From assembly GCA_964370625.1 (NCBI GenBank), contig CAYJKB010000002.1, positions 44,215 through 108,214 of the forward strand: a stretch of 64,000 bases of DNA. The letters are read 5' to 3'. Positions 51,210 to 59,882 of the stretch are shown in pieces (position 1 is the first letter of the stretch; each line of letters starts with the position of its first letter). This DNA comes from CAYJKB01 sp964370625 (GTDB lineage Bacteria > Bacillota > Clostridia > Oscillospirales > Butyricicoccaceae). The translations under genes and the position numbers were made by a program. Below the pieces are notes generated by a model. It searched no databases. It was not told the DNA's origin and saw nothing but the letters and a program-made list of their open reading frames with translations.

Positions 51210-54200
51210 TTAAATTTCAAACGTGCCTTCAAATACTTTTTCAGCAGCCCCTGTCATAAATACACCTTCATCAGTGTATTTAATAGTAAGGTCTCCACCT
51301 ATTAACATAACTCGAATATCTGTATCTTTTTGGCATTTTCCTATTAATGTAGCAGCTACAGCAGCAGCACAAGAACCTGTACCACAAGCTAAAGTTTCAC
51401 CACTTCCACGCTCCCAAACACGCATTTTAACTGTGTTTTCGTTAATTACTTCAACAAATTCAGTATTTACTCCTTCTGGGAACATTTCATGATGCTCAAA
51501 TTTAGGGCCAATAGCCGCTAAATCCAGTTTATCAACATTATCTACAAAAACTACACAATGTGGATTACCCATGGATAATACTGTTACATCGTAATTTTGT
51601 CCACCTACTGGAAGTTTATGATTTACAATTAAATCGCCTTCTATTTTTGTTGGAATTTGCAAAGCATGAAACTCTGGTTTACCCATTTCTACTTTAACTT
51701 TAAATACTTTTCCATCCTTAGTGTAAACTTTACAGTTTTTAACACCACTAGCAGTTTCTATTTGAAGATTTTCTTTTTTATGCATACCAGTATCATAAAT
51801 ATACTTAGCTACACAACGAATACCATTACCAGACATCATACCTTCGCTACCGTCACGATTGTACATAAGCATCTTAACATCTGCAATTTTTGATGGCACA
51901 ATTAATATTACTCCATCAGCACCAACACCAACTGCACGATCAGATAGTGATATTGCAAGCGATTCAGGTGATGTTATATTATCATTTTTAAAGCAATCAA
52001 TATAGATATAGTCATTACTTGTGCCATGCATTTTGACAAAGCTAATTTCTTTCTTTTCTGTACGCATGTTGTTTATATCAACAATTTCCATATTATCAGC
52101 TGTATATCGGCTCATCAAGCTGTCAGCAAGTGCATTAGCTGTATCAATTGCTGTTAGACACGGCACACCTAAAAGGCTTGCTTTACGACGTATTTTAACG
52201 CTATCACGTGCTGGGTTTCTGCCTTTTGCTGATGTAGAAATGATATAATCAATATCTCCACTTTCAATAAGTGTAAGTGTGTTATTCGAGCCATTATCAT
52301 GTATTTTATCAACAGCTTTTGCAACAATTCCCGCTTTTGCAAGTACTGTATGAGTACCTGTTGTAGCATAAATTGTATATCCCATTTTATAGAATTTTTT
52401 AGCTATTTCGCCAATTTCAGCTTTATCTCCATCACGTACAGTAATAAATACTCCACCGTTTTTCTTCATCTTGTTGCCAGCACCAATAAGACCTTTATAA
52501 AGTGCTTCTTCAAGATTATTACCAATACCTAAAACTTCCCCAGTAGATTTCATTTCAGGCCCTAATTGTGTATCAACATCAGTTAATTTTTCGAATGAGA
52601 ATACAGGTACTTTAACTGCAACGTATGGTGAATTTTTGTAAAGCCCTGTGCCAAATCCTAAATCAGTTAACTTATGACCTAAGCTTACTCTAGTTGCAAG
52701 GTCTCCCATTGGCACACCTGTAACTTTGCTAAGATACGGAACGGTACGAGATGCACGAGGGTTAACTTCGATTACATAAAGCTGTCCGTCCATCACGATA
52801 TATTGTAGATTCATAAGACCAATAGCATGAAGTTCACGACAGATTTTTTCTGTTGTATCAATAATTTCAGCTATCATTTTATCATCAACATTTTGTGCAG
52901 GATAAACTGCGATACTGTCACCTGAGTGAACACCAGTACGCTCAATATGTTCCATGATACCAGGAATTAGAATGTTTTCACCATCACAAATAGCATCAAC
53001 TTCGAGTTCTAAACCACTGATATATTTGTCGATAAGCACAGGATTATCTTGTTTTTGACGAAGAATAATTTCCATATATTCATTAATATCTTCATCAGAA
53101 TGGGCAATAATCATATTTTGACCACCAAGTACATAAGACGGACGCATAAGCACAGGATATGTTAAGTTCTTAGCAGCCTCTAGTGCTTCTTCTGGTGTCA
53201 TAATTGTGTAACCTTTTGGACGTTTGATGTTACATTTTTCAAGTACAGCATCAAAACGCTCTCTATCTTCAGCGGCATCAATATCATCAGCAGATGTACC
53301 AAAAATTCTCACATTATTTTCAGCAAGTGTTTTTGTAAGTTTAATAGCTGTTTGACCACCAAATGCAACAAATACACCAATTGGTTTTTCAAGATTAATG
53401 ATGTTCATAACATCTTCTGGGCAAAGTGGCTCGAAATAAAGTCTATCAGCTGTATCAAAGTCTGTAGATACTGTTTCTGGGTTATTGTTGATTATAACAA
53501 CTTCGTAACCTAGACGTTGCAGTGAATGCACACAGTGAACTGATGCATAGTCAAACTCAATACCTTGACCGATACGGATAGGCCCCGAACCTAAAACTAC
53601 AATAGTTTCTTTGTTTGTGCGATTTGCAAATTCAATAGCTTCATTTTCAGCACCTTGTTCAGGTGTCATATATGTTCCATAGAAATATGGAGTTTTAGCA
53701 GCGAATTCAGCAGCACAAGTATCAACTATTTTATAAATCTCATCTAAATTATGTGTAATTTCATTTCCAGATACACGAGCTAGTGTAGCATCTGTAAACC
53801 CATATTTTTTACCTTTAACATATTCATCATATGAAATAACTTTGCCTTTGATTGATTTTTCATAATCAAGTATGTTTTGGATTTTAGCTAAGAACCAAAT
53901 GTCAATCATTGTAAAGTCATGGATTTCTTGAATGGTTGTGCCACGACGCATAAGTTCAGCTATAGCGAAAAGACGTTGGTCTGTTGCATCTTTAAGCACT
54001 TGCCATAAAAACGCATCTTCTTTATCGTGAAACTCTTTAAGGTCAATACTGTCCAGTGAAATTTCAGCACCACGAACAGCTTTCATAAGTGCCATTTCAA
54101 AGTTGTCAGCAATTGACATAACTTCACCTGTTGCCTTCATTTGAGTTCCAAGATTTCTCTTAGCATAAACAAATTTATCAAAAGGCCATTTTGGGAATTT

Positions 54201-55265
54201 AAGTGCAACATAGTCAAGTGCAGGTTCGAAAGATGCATAAGTTTGACCTGTTACTGCGTTAATAATTTCATCAAGTGTGTACCCGATAGCGATTTTTGCA
54301 GCAACTTTTGCAATAGGATAACCAGTTGCTTTAGATGCTAGAGCTGACGAACGAGATACACGAGGGTTAACTTCAATTACAGCATAATCAAATGAAGTTG
54401 GGTGAAGTGCAAGCTGAACATTACAGCCCCCTTCAACACCAAGTGCTTCAACGATGTTAAGCGATGCTGTACGAAGCATTTGATATTCTTTATCAGATAA
54501 AGTTACAGCTGGGGCAATAACGATACTGTCACCAGTATGTACACCAACAGGGTCAAAGTTTTCCATTGAACACACTGTGATAATATTGCTCATACTATCA
54601 CGAATTACTTCAAATTCAATCTCTTTCCAACCTGCAATACTTTTTTCAACAAGGATTTGTGTAATCGGCGATAATGCAAGGCCATTTGCAGCAACTTCCA
54701 TCATTTGTGCACGAGTTTCACAAATACCACCACCAGAGCCACCTAAAGTAAACGCTGGGCGAATAATTACAGGATATCCGATTTCTTCTGCAAAAGCTAA
54801 ACCATCTTCAAGCGTTGTTACTACTTTTGATGGAATACAAGGCTGACCTATAGATTCCATAGTATCTTTAAAAATTTGTCTATCTTCTGCTTTATCAATA
54901 GTTTCAGGTGACGCACCCAAAAGGCGTACACCTTGCTTTGCTAAAAATCCTTCTTTAGCAAGTTGCATAGAAAGTGTAAGACCAGTTTGTCCTCCAAATC
55001 CTGATAAAATGCTATCAGGTTTTTCTTTCTTAATAATACGTTTAATAGTTTTAAGATTTAGAGGTTCAATATATATTTTATCTGCCATTGAATTATCTGT
55101 CATAATCGTAGCAGGGTTTGAGTTAACTAAGACAATTTCAATACCGTCTTCTTTTAAAGCACGACAAGCTTGAGTACCTGCATAGTCAAACTCAGCAGCT
55201 TGACCGATTATAATAGGCCCTGAGCCTATAACAAGCACTTTTTTAATATCATGATTAAGTGGCAT
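51210..55265 (-). CDS. carB-dapF: Fusion: carbamoyl-phosphate synthase large subunit plus diaminopimelate epimerase
   Basis: One uninterrupted 1,351-residue frame. Residues 1 to about 1066 are a full CarB with both ATP-grasp halves (VIGSGPIIIGQAAEFDYAG start, second VVLGSGPIRIGQGIEFDYASV near residue 555) and the methylglyoxal-synthase-like allosteric end. After a short NNMRTEKKE linker, residues 1071-1351 are a full DapF: VKMHGTSNDY, active-site Cys1151 in GNGIRC and Cys1294 in ACGTGSCAA. CarB makes carbamoyl phosphate for pyrimidines and arginine; DapF makes meso-DAP. No ribosome binding site precedes the internal Met1067, so this looks like one polypeptide. GGAG precedes the ATG. Confidence 0.93.
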   Translation of the reverse strand: MPLNHDIKKVLVIGSGPIIIGQAAEFDYAGTQACRALKEDGIEIVLVNSNPATIMTDNSMADKIYIEPLNLKTIKRIIKKEKPDSILSGFGGQTGLTLSMQLAKEGFLAKQGVRLLGASPETIDKAEDRQIFKDTMESIGQPCIPSKVVTTLEDGLAFAEEIGYPVIIRPAFTLGGSGGGICETRAQMMEVAANGLALSPITQILVEKSIAGWKEIEFEVIRDSMSNIITVCSMENFDPVGVHTGDSIVIAPAVTLSDKEYQMLRTASLNIVEALGVEGGCNVQLALHPTSFDYAVIEVNPRVSRSSALASKATGYPIAKVAAKIAIGYTLDEIINAVTGQTYASFEPALDYVALKFPKWPFDKFVYAKRNLGTQMKATGEVMSIADNFEMALMKAVRGAEISLDSIDLKEFHDKEDAFLWQVLKDATDQRLFAIAELMRRGTTIQEIHDFTMIDIWFLAKIQNILDYEKSIKGKVISYDEYVKGKKYGFTDATLARVSGNEITHNLDEIYKIVDTCAAEFAAKTPYFYGTYMTPEQGAENEAIEFANRTNKETIVVLGSGPIRIGQGIEFDYASVHCVHSLQRLGYEVVIINNNPETVSTDFDTADRLYFEPLCPEDVMNIINLEKPIGVFVAFGGQTAIKLTKTLAENNVRIFGTSADDIDAAEDRERFDAVLEKCNIKRPKGYTIMTPEEALEAAKNLTYPVLMRPSYVLGGQNMIIAHSDEDINEYMEIILRQKQDNPVLIDKYISGLELEVDAICDGENILIPGIMEHIERTGVHSGDSIAVYPAQNVDDKMIAEIIDTTEKICRELHAIGLMNLQYIVMDGQLYVIEVNPRASRTVPYLSKVTGVPMGDLATRVSLGHKLTDLGFGTGLYKNSPYVAVKVPVFSFEKLTDVDTQLGPEMKSTGEVLGIGNNLEEALYKGLIGAGNKMKKNGGVFITVRDGDKAEIGEIAKKFYKMGYTIYATTGTHTVLAKAGIVAKAVDKIHDNGSNNTLTLIESGDIDYIISTSAKGRNPARDSVKIRRKASLLGVPCLTAIDTANALADSLMSRYTADNMEIVDINNMRTEKKEISFVKMHGTSNDYIYIDCFKNDNITSPESLAISLSDRAVGVGADGVILIVPSKIADVKMLMYNRDGSEGMMSGNGIRCVAKYIYDTGMHKKENLQIETASGVKNCKVYTKDGKVFKVKVEMGKPEFHALQIPTKIEGDLIVNHKLPVGGQNYDVTVLSMGNPHCVVFVDNVDKLDLAAIGPKFEHHEMFPEGVNTEFVEVINENTVKMRVWERGSGETLACGTGSCAAAVAATLIGKCQKDTDIRVMLIGGDLTIKYTDEGVFMTGAAEKVFEGTFEI

Positions 55266-55327
55266 AAATATACTCCATTCTGCTGAAAATACAGCTAGTA
55301 TTTTAAATTTAGGGCAAAGTTTCTTTT

Positions 55328-56410
55328 CTATTTAGATGACATATCTTTTTTAATATTATCAATAAATTTATCGAAAAGCCAAGATGTATCAAGTGGGCCA
55401 GAGCACGCTTCTGGATGATATTGTACACTAAATGCATTTACATTTTTATATAAAATACCTTCACAAGTTTTATCATTTACATTGATAAAATATTCATCAG
55501 CAATATTTTTATCAATTGTATCAGAGTTTACAGCATAACCATGGTTTTGGCTTGAAATATATACTCTTCCTGTAGTTAAATCTTTAACAGGCTGGTTGCC
55601 TCCACGATGTCCATATTTAAGTTTAGCAGTATCAAAACCAGATGCTAGCGCAAGTAGCTGATGTCCTAAACAAATACCAAAAATAGGTATACCCATTTGC
55701 ATAATTTCTTTTAAATTTGCAATTACTTCCACGTTTTCCTTTGGGTCACCAGGGCCATTTGACAGCATTATACCATCTACGTTTAAAGAAGAAAGTTCAC
55801 TTGCTGTAATATTATGTGGGCAAATTGTAACTTTTGCACCACGTTTTTGAAGTTCACGAGCGATATTAAGTTTAAGACCGAAGTCTAAAAGTGCTATATG
55901 CATATCAGTTACATCATCATTAAAAGCAAAACTTTTATCAGTTGATACAGACGATACAGCTTTTTCTACTTTGTAAGAACGGATTTTATCTAAATCAGCA
56001 TGAGAAGGGTCTGTAACTATTGCACCATTCATAACACCTTTTTCACGAATAATTTTAGTTAAAGCACGTGTATCAATGCCAGATAAGCCAATTACGCCCT
56101 TTTCTTTAAAAAAGGTGTCTAAGTCCCCACTACATCGAAAATTCGACGGGACTTGACACCATTCTCTTACAATATAACCACGAGGACCTATAACATCACT
56201 TTCGAAATCTTCTGGAATTACACCATAATTGCCAATAAGAGGAAAAGTTTGAACAACAATTTGACCGAAATAGCTCTTATCGGTCAGTGTTTCAAGATAA
56301 CCTGTCATACCTGTAGCAAAAACAACTTCAGCAACAACTTCACCAGTAAGACCAAATGCCTCACCACAAAAAGTAGTTCCATTTTCAAGTACAAGATAAG
56401 CTTTACTCAT
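55328..56410 (-). CDS. carA: Carbamoyl-phosphate synthase small subunit (glutaminase)
   Basis: 360-residue glutamine amidotransferase that supplies ammonia to CarB. N-terminal domain LENGTTFCGEAFG, class I glutaminase core with GICLGHQLL (nucleophile Cys), and catalytic HPE in VQYHPEAC. AAGGTT precedes the ATG. It is followed by the carB-dapF fusion after 62 bases, so synthesis of the two subunits is linked. No PyrR-type antiterminator is evident in its leader. Confidence 0.96.
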   Translation of the reverse strand: MSKAYLVLENGTTFCGEAFGLTGEVVAEVVFATGMTGYLETLTDKSYFGQIVVQTFPLIGNYGVIPEDFESDVIGPRGYIVREWCQVPSNFRCSGDLDTFFKEKGVIGLSGIDTRALTKIIREKGVMNGAIVTDPSHADLDKIRSYKVEKAVSSVSTDKSFAFNDDVTDMHIALLDFGLKLNIARELQKRGAKVTICPHNITASELSSLNVDGIMLSNGPGDPKENVEVIANLKEIMQMGIPIFGICLGHQLLALASGFDTAKLKYGHRGGNQPVKDLTTGRVYISSQNHGYAVNSDTIDKNIADEYFINVNDKTCEGILYKNVNAFSVQYHPEACSGPLDTSWLFDKFIDNIKKDMSSK

Positions 56411-56493
56411 TATTTAACCTTCTTTCTTTAATATTTATATTAATAGATTTGTATACAAAAAATCTGCTAATCACTAATCATTCATTATACAGG

Positions 56494-56524
56494 AAAACTC
56501 TGTAGAAAAAAAGAGTTTTTTTTC
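56494..56524 (+). terminator. Plus-strand terminator-like hairpin in the carA leader
   Basis: AAAACTCT / AGAGTTTT stem with a ten-base loop and a following T run (to about 56524). It points away from carA toward dpaA, although no plus-strand gene lies upstream; it may stop antisense transcription or act in the carA leader in the other orientation. Confidence 0.4.
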
Positions 56525-56662
56525 ATTTTTTCTCACTTCATATATTTTATAATAATTTTATGAAATAATCTATAGCTTTTTTGACGATTTTCACCAAAAA
56601 TTTCTATATAATTTTTTATCAAAATACTGGTTGTACAGCTTTTGCCAAAATTTAAAGTTTCG

Positions 56663-56671
56663 CATAATATA
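56663..56671 (+). promoter_or_regulatory. Candidate mother-cell (sigma-E/K-type) -10 box for dpaA
   Basis: CATAATATA fits the CATANNNTA -10 of sporulation sigma factors. A CC dinucleotide 16 bases upstream is close to the AC expected for sigma-K. The predicted start is very near the Shine-Dalgarno at 56679. Confidence 0.35.
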
Positions 56672-56694
56672 ATGATATAGGAGAGTGAGAGATT

Positions 56695-57582
56695 ATGGAT
56701 AAGAAACATTCATTTGCTGTAATCGGTGGAGATACGAGAAGTATATATCTTATAGATAGCTTAATTTCTGATGGTCATGATGTATATATACATGCGCTTG
56801 AAAGGCAAATTGCAAACAAATCAGCTGTAATTATTGGTGATTTACGCAGTGTATTTTCTGATGTTGATTTTATTATTTTACCTATGCCAATTTCAAAGGA
56901 TAATAAACTCAATGCCCCTTTTTGTAATAAAGATTATTATGTAGAGGAAGTTTTAAATTTAATTCCATCTGAAAAAACTGTTTTTGCAGGTGGTGTTCCG
57001 TTTAAAATTCTTCAAAAGGCAAAAGATAATAATATTAATTTAATTGATTATTTAAAACGTGATGAACTTGCTATATTAAATGGTATTCCAACAGCTGAAG
57101 GAGCACTTCAAATTGCTATGGAAGAAATGACAATAACAATACATGATAGCTCTGTTTTAGTATTAGGATATGGCAATATCGGCAAAATACTTTGCAGATT
57201 ATTTGACAGTTTAGGTGCTAATGTTACAGCTTGTGCAAGATCGAAAAAAGATATAGCTTTTATTAAAACTCTAGGTTATACAGCAGTTTACACCCATTTA
57301 ATTGATGATTATTTAAATAAATTCGACCTGATTATTAATACCATTCCCGCTAAAGTTTTATCAAAAGAGCGACTTGATAAAATTTCAAATAATTGTCTTA
57401 TTATAGACCTCGCTTCAAAGCCGGGTGGAGTAGATTTTGAGGAAGCTTTAATTTTATCTAAAAAAGTTATTTGGGCAAGGTCACTCCCTGGTAAAGTTGC
57501 GCCACAGAGTGCTGCAATTTTTATTAAAGACACTATTTATAATATAATTAGAGAGGAGGAGGAAAATGAAAGAAAAATATAA
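56695..57582 (+). CDS. dpaA: Dipicolinate synthase subunit A (SpoVFA)
   Basis: 295-residue dehydrogenase-like subunit of dipicolinate synthase. N-terminal FAVIGGDTRSIYLIDSL and a second Rossmann loop VLVLGYGNIGKILC around residue 155 match the family; PTAEGAL and LPGKVAPQ are further family blocks. In the mother cell it converts a lysine-pathway intermediate (tetrahydrodipicolinate level) into dipicolinic acid, the spore-core chelator of calcium. AGGAG precedes the ATG. It overlaps dpaB by 17 bases. Confidence 0.94.
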   Translation: MDKKHSFAVIGGDTRSIYLIDSLISDGHDVYIHALERQIANKSAVIIGDLRSVFSDVDFIILPMPISKDNKLNAPFCNKDYYVEEVLNLIPSEKTVFAGGVPFKILQKAKDNNINLIDYLKRDELAILNGIPTAEGALQIAMEEMTITIHDSSVLVLGYGNIGKILCRLFDSLGANVTACARSKKDIAFIKTLGYTAVYTHLIDDYLNKFDLIINTIPAKVLSKERLDKISNNCLIIDLASKPGGVDFEEALILSKKVIWARSLPGKVAPQSAAIFIKDTIYNIIREEEENERKI

Positions 57583-58138
57583 GGTTGGGTTTGCACTTTG
57601 TGGCTCATTTTGTACTTTTGATAGTGTAATTTCACAACTTGAACAACTTTCGCAACTACATGATGTCACTCCTATTATGTCTTTCAATGCTTATGAACTC
57701 GATACTAAATTTGGAAAAGCCTGTGATTTTATTAAAAAAATCGAAAATACTTGTAATAAAAAAATCATTAATTCTATTATTGCTGCCGAACCTATAGGCC
57801 CTAATAAAATGTTTGATATATTAATAGTTGCACCTTGTACAGGAAATACCATTAGTAAAATAACAAATGGTATAACCGATACACCTGTTACTATGGCTGT
57901 GAAGTCTCATATACGAAATGATAGACCTGTTGTAATTGCTGTATCTACTAACGATGCTTTATCTGGTAGTGCATCAAATATTGGTACTTTACTTAATCGT
58001 AAAAATTTTTATTTTGTACCAATGAAACAAGATAATCCACTTTTAAAACCTCGGTCTATGGTGGCTGATATGAGTAAAATTAATGTTACAATTGAAAAAG
58101 CTCTACAAAATATACAAATTCAACCTATTATATTCTAA
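57566..58138 (+). CDS. dpaB: Dipicolinate synthase subunit B (SpoVFB)
   Basis: 190-residue flavoprotein-fold subunit (DfpA-like). Diagnostic pieces are FALCGSFCTFDSV at the start, DILIVAPCTGNTISKI, and VVIAVSTNDALSG. It works with DpaA to make dipicolinate. AGAGGAGGA lies before the ATG inside the end of dpaA, and a compact terminator follows. Its presence is firm evidence of endospore formation. Confidence 0.95.
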   Translation: MKEKYKVGFALCGSFCTFDSVISQLEQLSQLHDVTPIMSFNAYELDTKFGKACDFIKKIENTCNKKIINSIIAAEPIGPNKMFDILIVAPCTGNTISKITNGITDTPVTMAVKSHIRNDRPVVIAVSTNDALSGSASNIGTLLNRKNFYFVPMKQDNPLLKPRSMVADMSKINVTIEKALQNIQIQPIIF

Positions 58139-58143
58139 TACTT

Positions 58144-58168
58144 GGGCAAACTTTTCGTTTGCCCTTTT
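58144..58168 (+). terminator. Terminator of dpaAB
   Basis: Perfect stem GGGCAAAC / GTTTGCCC with a five-base loop, then TTTT. Confidence 0.9.
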
Positions 58169-58213
58169 AGATTTAATTCAGTTAGCCCACATTAACTTTC
58201 AGTGCTAGTTACA

Positions 58214-58242
58214 TTGACTAAATTAGATAATTATATTATAAT
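58214..58242 (+). promoter_or_regulatory. Strong SigA promoter for the EET-like genes
   Basis: TTGACT (58214-58219), exactly 17 bases, TATAAT (58237-58242), 30 bases before the NusG-II gene. Confidence 0.75.
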
Positions 58243-58272
58243 GATAAAAGATTTTTTAATAAGGAATGTACT

Positions 58273-58659
58273 ATGAAAAAATATATTTTAATCGGCGATG
58301 TAATAATCTCTGTTTTTTTAATCTTACTATCTATATTAATACTTGTTGGTTTTTCATTTATTCAAACAGATGAAAAATATGTTGAAATTATAAAAGATGA
58401 TGTAATTATAGAAAAAATTAAGATTACTGACGGTTTATCCGAAACTATAACCATCACTGGTGAATTAATAACAAATGAAATTCATGTTGATGAAACTGGT
58501 GCTCAAATATCTCATGCAAATTGTTTCGACCAAGTATGTGTTCACACTGGACATATTTCCGATGTTGGCAGTGCTATTGTCTGTTTACCTAATAAGGTTA
58601 TTGTCAGAATTACAGGCGAAGATGATAGCGAAAGCGAGGTTGATATAGTTGCGAATTAA
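58273..58659 (+). CDS. NusG domain II protein, EetA-like
   Basis: 128-residue membrane-anchored protein: one N-terminal helix (about 6-28) and a NusG-domain-II-like extracytoplasmic beta domain with the conserved ANCFDQVCVHTG and IVCLPNKV blocks (three Cys in this region). In Listeria-type extracellular electron transfer loci a protein of this domain type (EetA) sits next to a Gx/ECF-S-like membrane protein (EetB), which is exactly the next gene here. The mechanism of these two is not settled. A consensus promoter precedes it. Confidence 0.8.
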   Translation: MKKYILIGDVIISVFLILLSILILVGFSFIQTDEKYVEIIKDDVIIEKIKITDGLSETITITGELITNEIHVDETGAQISHANCFDQVCVHTGHISDVGSAIVCLPNKVIVRITGEDDSESEVDIVAN

Positions 58660-59164
58660 TAGTAAAACAAAAAAACTTGCTTTATGTGCTGTGCTTACAT
58701 CTTTAGCTATAGCATTATCAATTTTCGAACGTTTAATCCCTTTAAATTTGTTTATCCCTGTGCCAGGTGTAAAACTTGGGCTTGCAAATGTTGTAACTAT
58801 GTTTGCATTAATCAAATTATCCAAATCACATGCACTTCTTATTTTATTTGCAAGAACTTCTATGACTGCTTTGCTTGTAGGAACTTTTACCTCTTATATG
58901 ATGAGCCTTACAGGTGCACTATTTGCTTTTTTAATTCTAATTGCACTAAACCCACTTTATGAAAAATATGTAAGTATTTATGGAATGAGCATCGCTGCTG
59001 CTGGCTTTCACAATATCGGACAAGTTGTTATAGCTTGCTTTATGTTAAATAGTGTTAATATCATTACATATCTTCCGTTTTTGCTGATTATTTCTATAAT
59101 TAGTGGATTAATCACAGGACAAATAACAAGACTTACATTAAACTCAATAAATTTAAAAATTTAA
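58649..59164 (+). CDS. Gx transporter family (ECF-S-like) membrane protein, EetB-like
   Basis: 171-residue polytopic protein with five to six helices, of the family long mislabelled heptaprenyl diphosphate synthase component I. Conserved FERLIPLNLFIPVPGVKLGLANVV-type block is clear. The start is TTG (58649) with GAGGT about eight bases ahead, overlapping the NusG-II gene end by 11 bases, so the two are translationally coupled. Family relatives are EetB in Listeria electron-export loci. Confidence 0.85.
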   Translation: MRINSKTKKLALCAVLTSLAIALSIFERLIPLNLFIPVPGVKLGLANVVTMFALIKLSKSHALLILFARTSMTALLVGTFTSYMMSLTGALFAFLILIALNPLYEKYVSIYGMSIAAAGFHNIGQVVIACFMLNSVNIITYLPFLLIISIISGLITGQITRLTLNSINLKI

Positions 59165-59184
59165 TTTCGATAAAATTAAAAATG

Positions 59185-59265
59185 TATAAAACTCCTCTAT
59201 GTACAAATAATATTTTTATATAATAGTTTATTATATGATTAATATGTATATAAAGGAGTTTTATA
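59185..59265 (+). promoter_or_regulatory. Inverted repeat that buries the PplA-like gene ribosome binding site
   Basis: TATAAAACTCCT (59185-59196) is perfectly complementary to AGGAGTTTTATA (59254-59265), the 12 bases directly before the ATG and containing AGGAG. Within the 57-base loop ATATAAT pairs with ATTATAT. Effective only if the transcript starts upstream of 59185, for example from the EET-like promoter. Confidence 0.5.
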
Positions 59266-59835
59266 ATGAAAAAATTACTGACTATTTCACTTAGCATTTT
59301 GCTTTGTTTATCAATTTTTACAGGTTGTACATCTAATGATGATGAAATCCCGTCTGATGATAATGTAGGTACACCGACAGATGATATAACACCTGATGAT
59401 AATGTAGATACACCAACTGATAATTTAACACCTGATGATGATATGAGTGACAATAATGCTACTTCATCAGAATATAAGGACGGTATTTATATCGCACGTG
59501 CTAAAGATGCTGTCGATGGATTTCGTGACTATGTAAAAGTCACGGTTGAAAATGGCGAAATAAACTCTGTCGAATTTGATGGCGAGGGGGAAGAAGGTAA
59601 TCTTAAAACCACAGATGAAGAATATCGAAATTCTTTAGATGCTGATAATAGTGATATGTATCCTGATGTATATATGAAAGGATATTCTGATAGCTATATG
59701 GCAAGTTTTGATTTAACTGAGGTTATGCCCATAACAGGTGCAGAGGATTCTCATGAAGTATTTACAAATCTTATGGAAGCTGCACTTGATAATGCTCGTC
59801 AAGGTAATGAAGAAGAAATTATTGTAGCTGTTTAG
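59266..59835 (+). CDS. FMN-binding-domain lipoprotein, PplA-like, with degenerate flavin motif
   Basis: 189-residue lipoprotein (lipobox FTGC, Cys21). An acidic Thr/Pro/Asp linker (about 25-65) built of imperfect repeats PTDxxTPDDNVDT leads to one FMN_bind-like domain (about 68-189): YKDGIYIARAKDA, then VTVENGEINSVEFDGEGEEG. The covalent-flavin motif of the family (D-x-x-T-G-A-T-x-S) reads MPITGAEDS, so both the Asp and the acceptor Thr are replaced. PplA is the extracellular flavoprotein of Listeria EET; this one may bind flavin noncovalently or serve another role. Confidence 0.75.
   Translation: MKKLLTISLSILLCLSIFTGCTSNDDEIPSDDNVGTPTDDITPDDNVDTPTDNLTPDDDMSDNNATSSEYKDGIYIARAKDAVDGFRDYVKVTVENGEINSVEFDGEGEEGNLKTTDEEYRNSLDADNSDMYPDVYMKGYSDSYMASFDLTEVMPITGAEDSHEVFTNLMEAALDNARQGNEEEIIVAV
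59339..59440 (+). repeat. Imperfect tandem repeat encoding an acidic linker
   Basis: Repeated units of roughly 45-51 bases built on GATGATAATGTAGATACACC and ACAGATGATATAACACCTGA-like strings, giving Thr-Pro-Asp-Asp repeats between lipobox and flavin-like domain. Such linkers are length-variable by slippage in other surface lipoproteins. Confidence 0.6.
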
Positions 59836-59843
59836 ATGAAATT

Positions 59844-59882
59844 GGGGGTGCGTCGCAATGCGACACACCCCCCTGTTGTTTT
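59844..59882. terminator. Terminator between PplA-like gene and NADH oxidase gene
   Basis: Stem GGGGGTGCGTCGCA / TGCGACACACCCCC (59844-59872) with one mismatch, followed by TGTTGTTTTTT. It differs from the 51161 hairpin by one base in the left arm and serves both convergent genes. Confidence 0.85.

Noticed and set aside
52055..52067. Internal start giving a free DapF
   Set aside because: The Met in the linker has no Shine-Dalgarno (upstream GTTGATATAAACAAC), so a separate translated dapF is unlikely; the fusion stands.
59133..59453. 106-residue minus-strand ORF
   Set aside because: Serine/Val repeats arise from reading the acidic linker repeat of the lipoprotein gene backwards.
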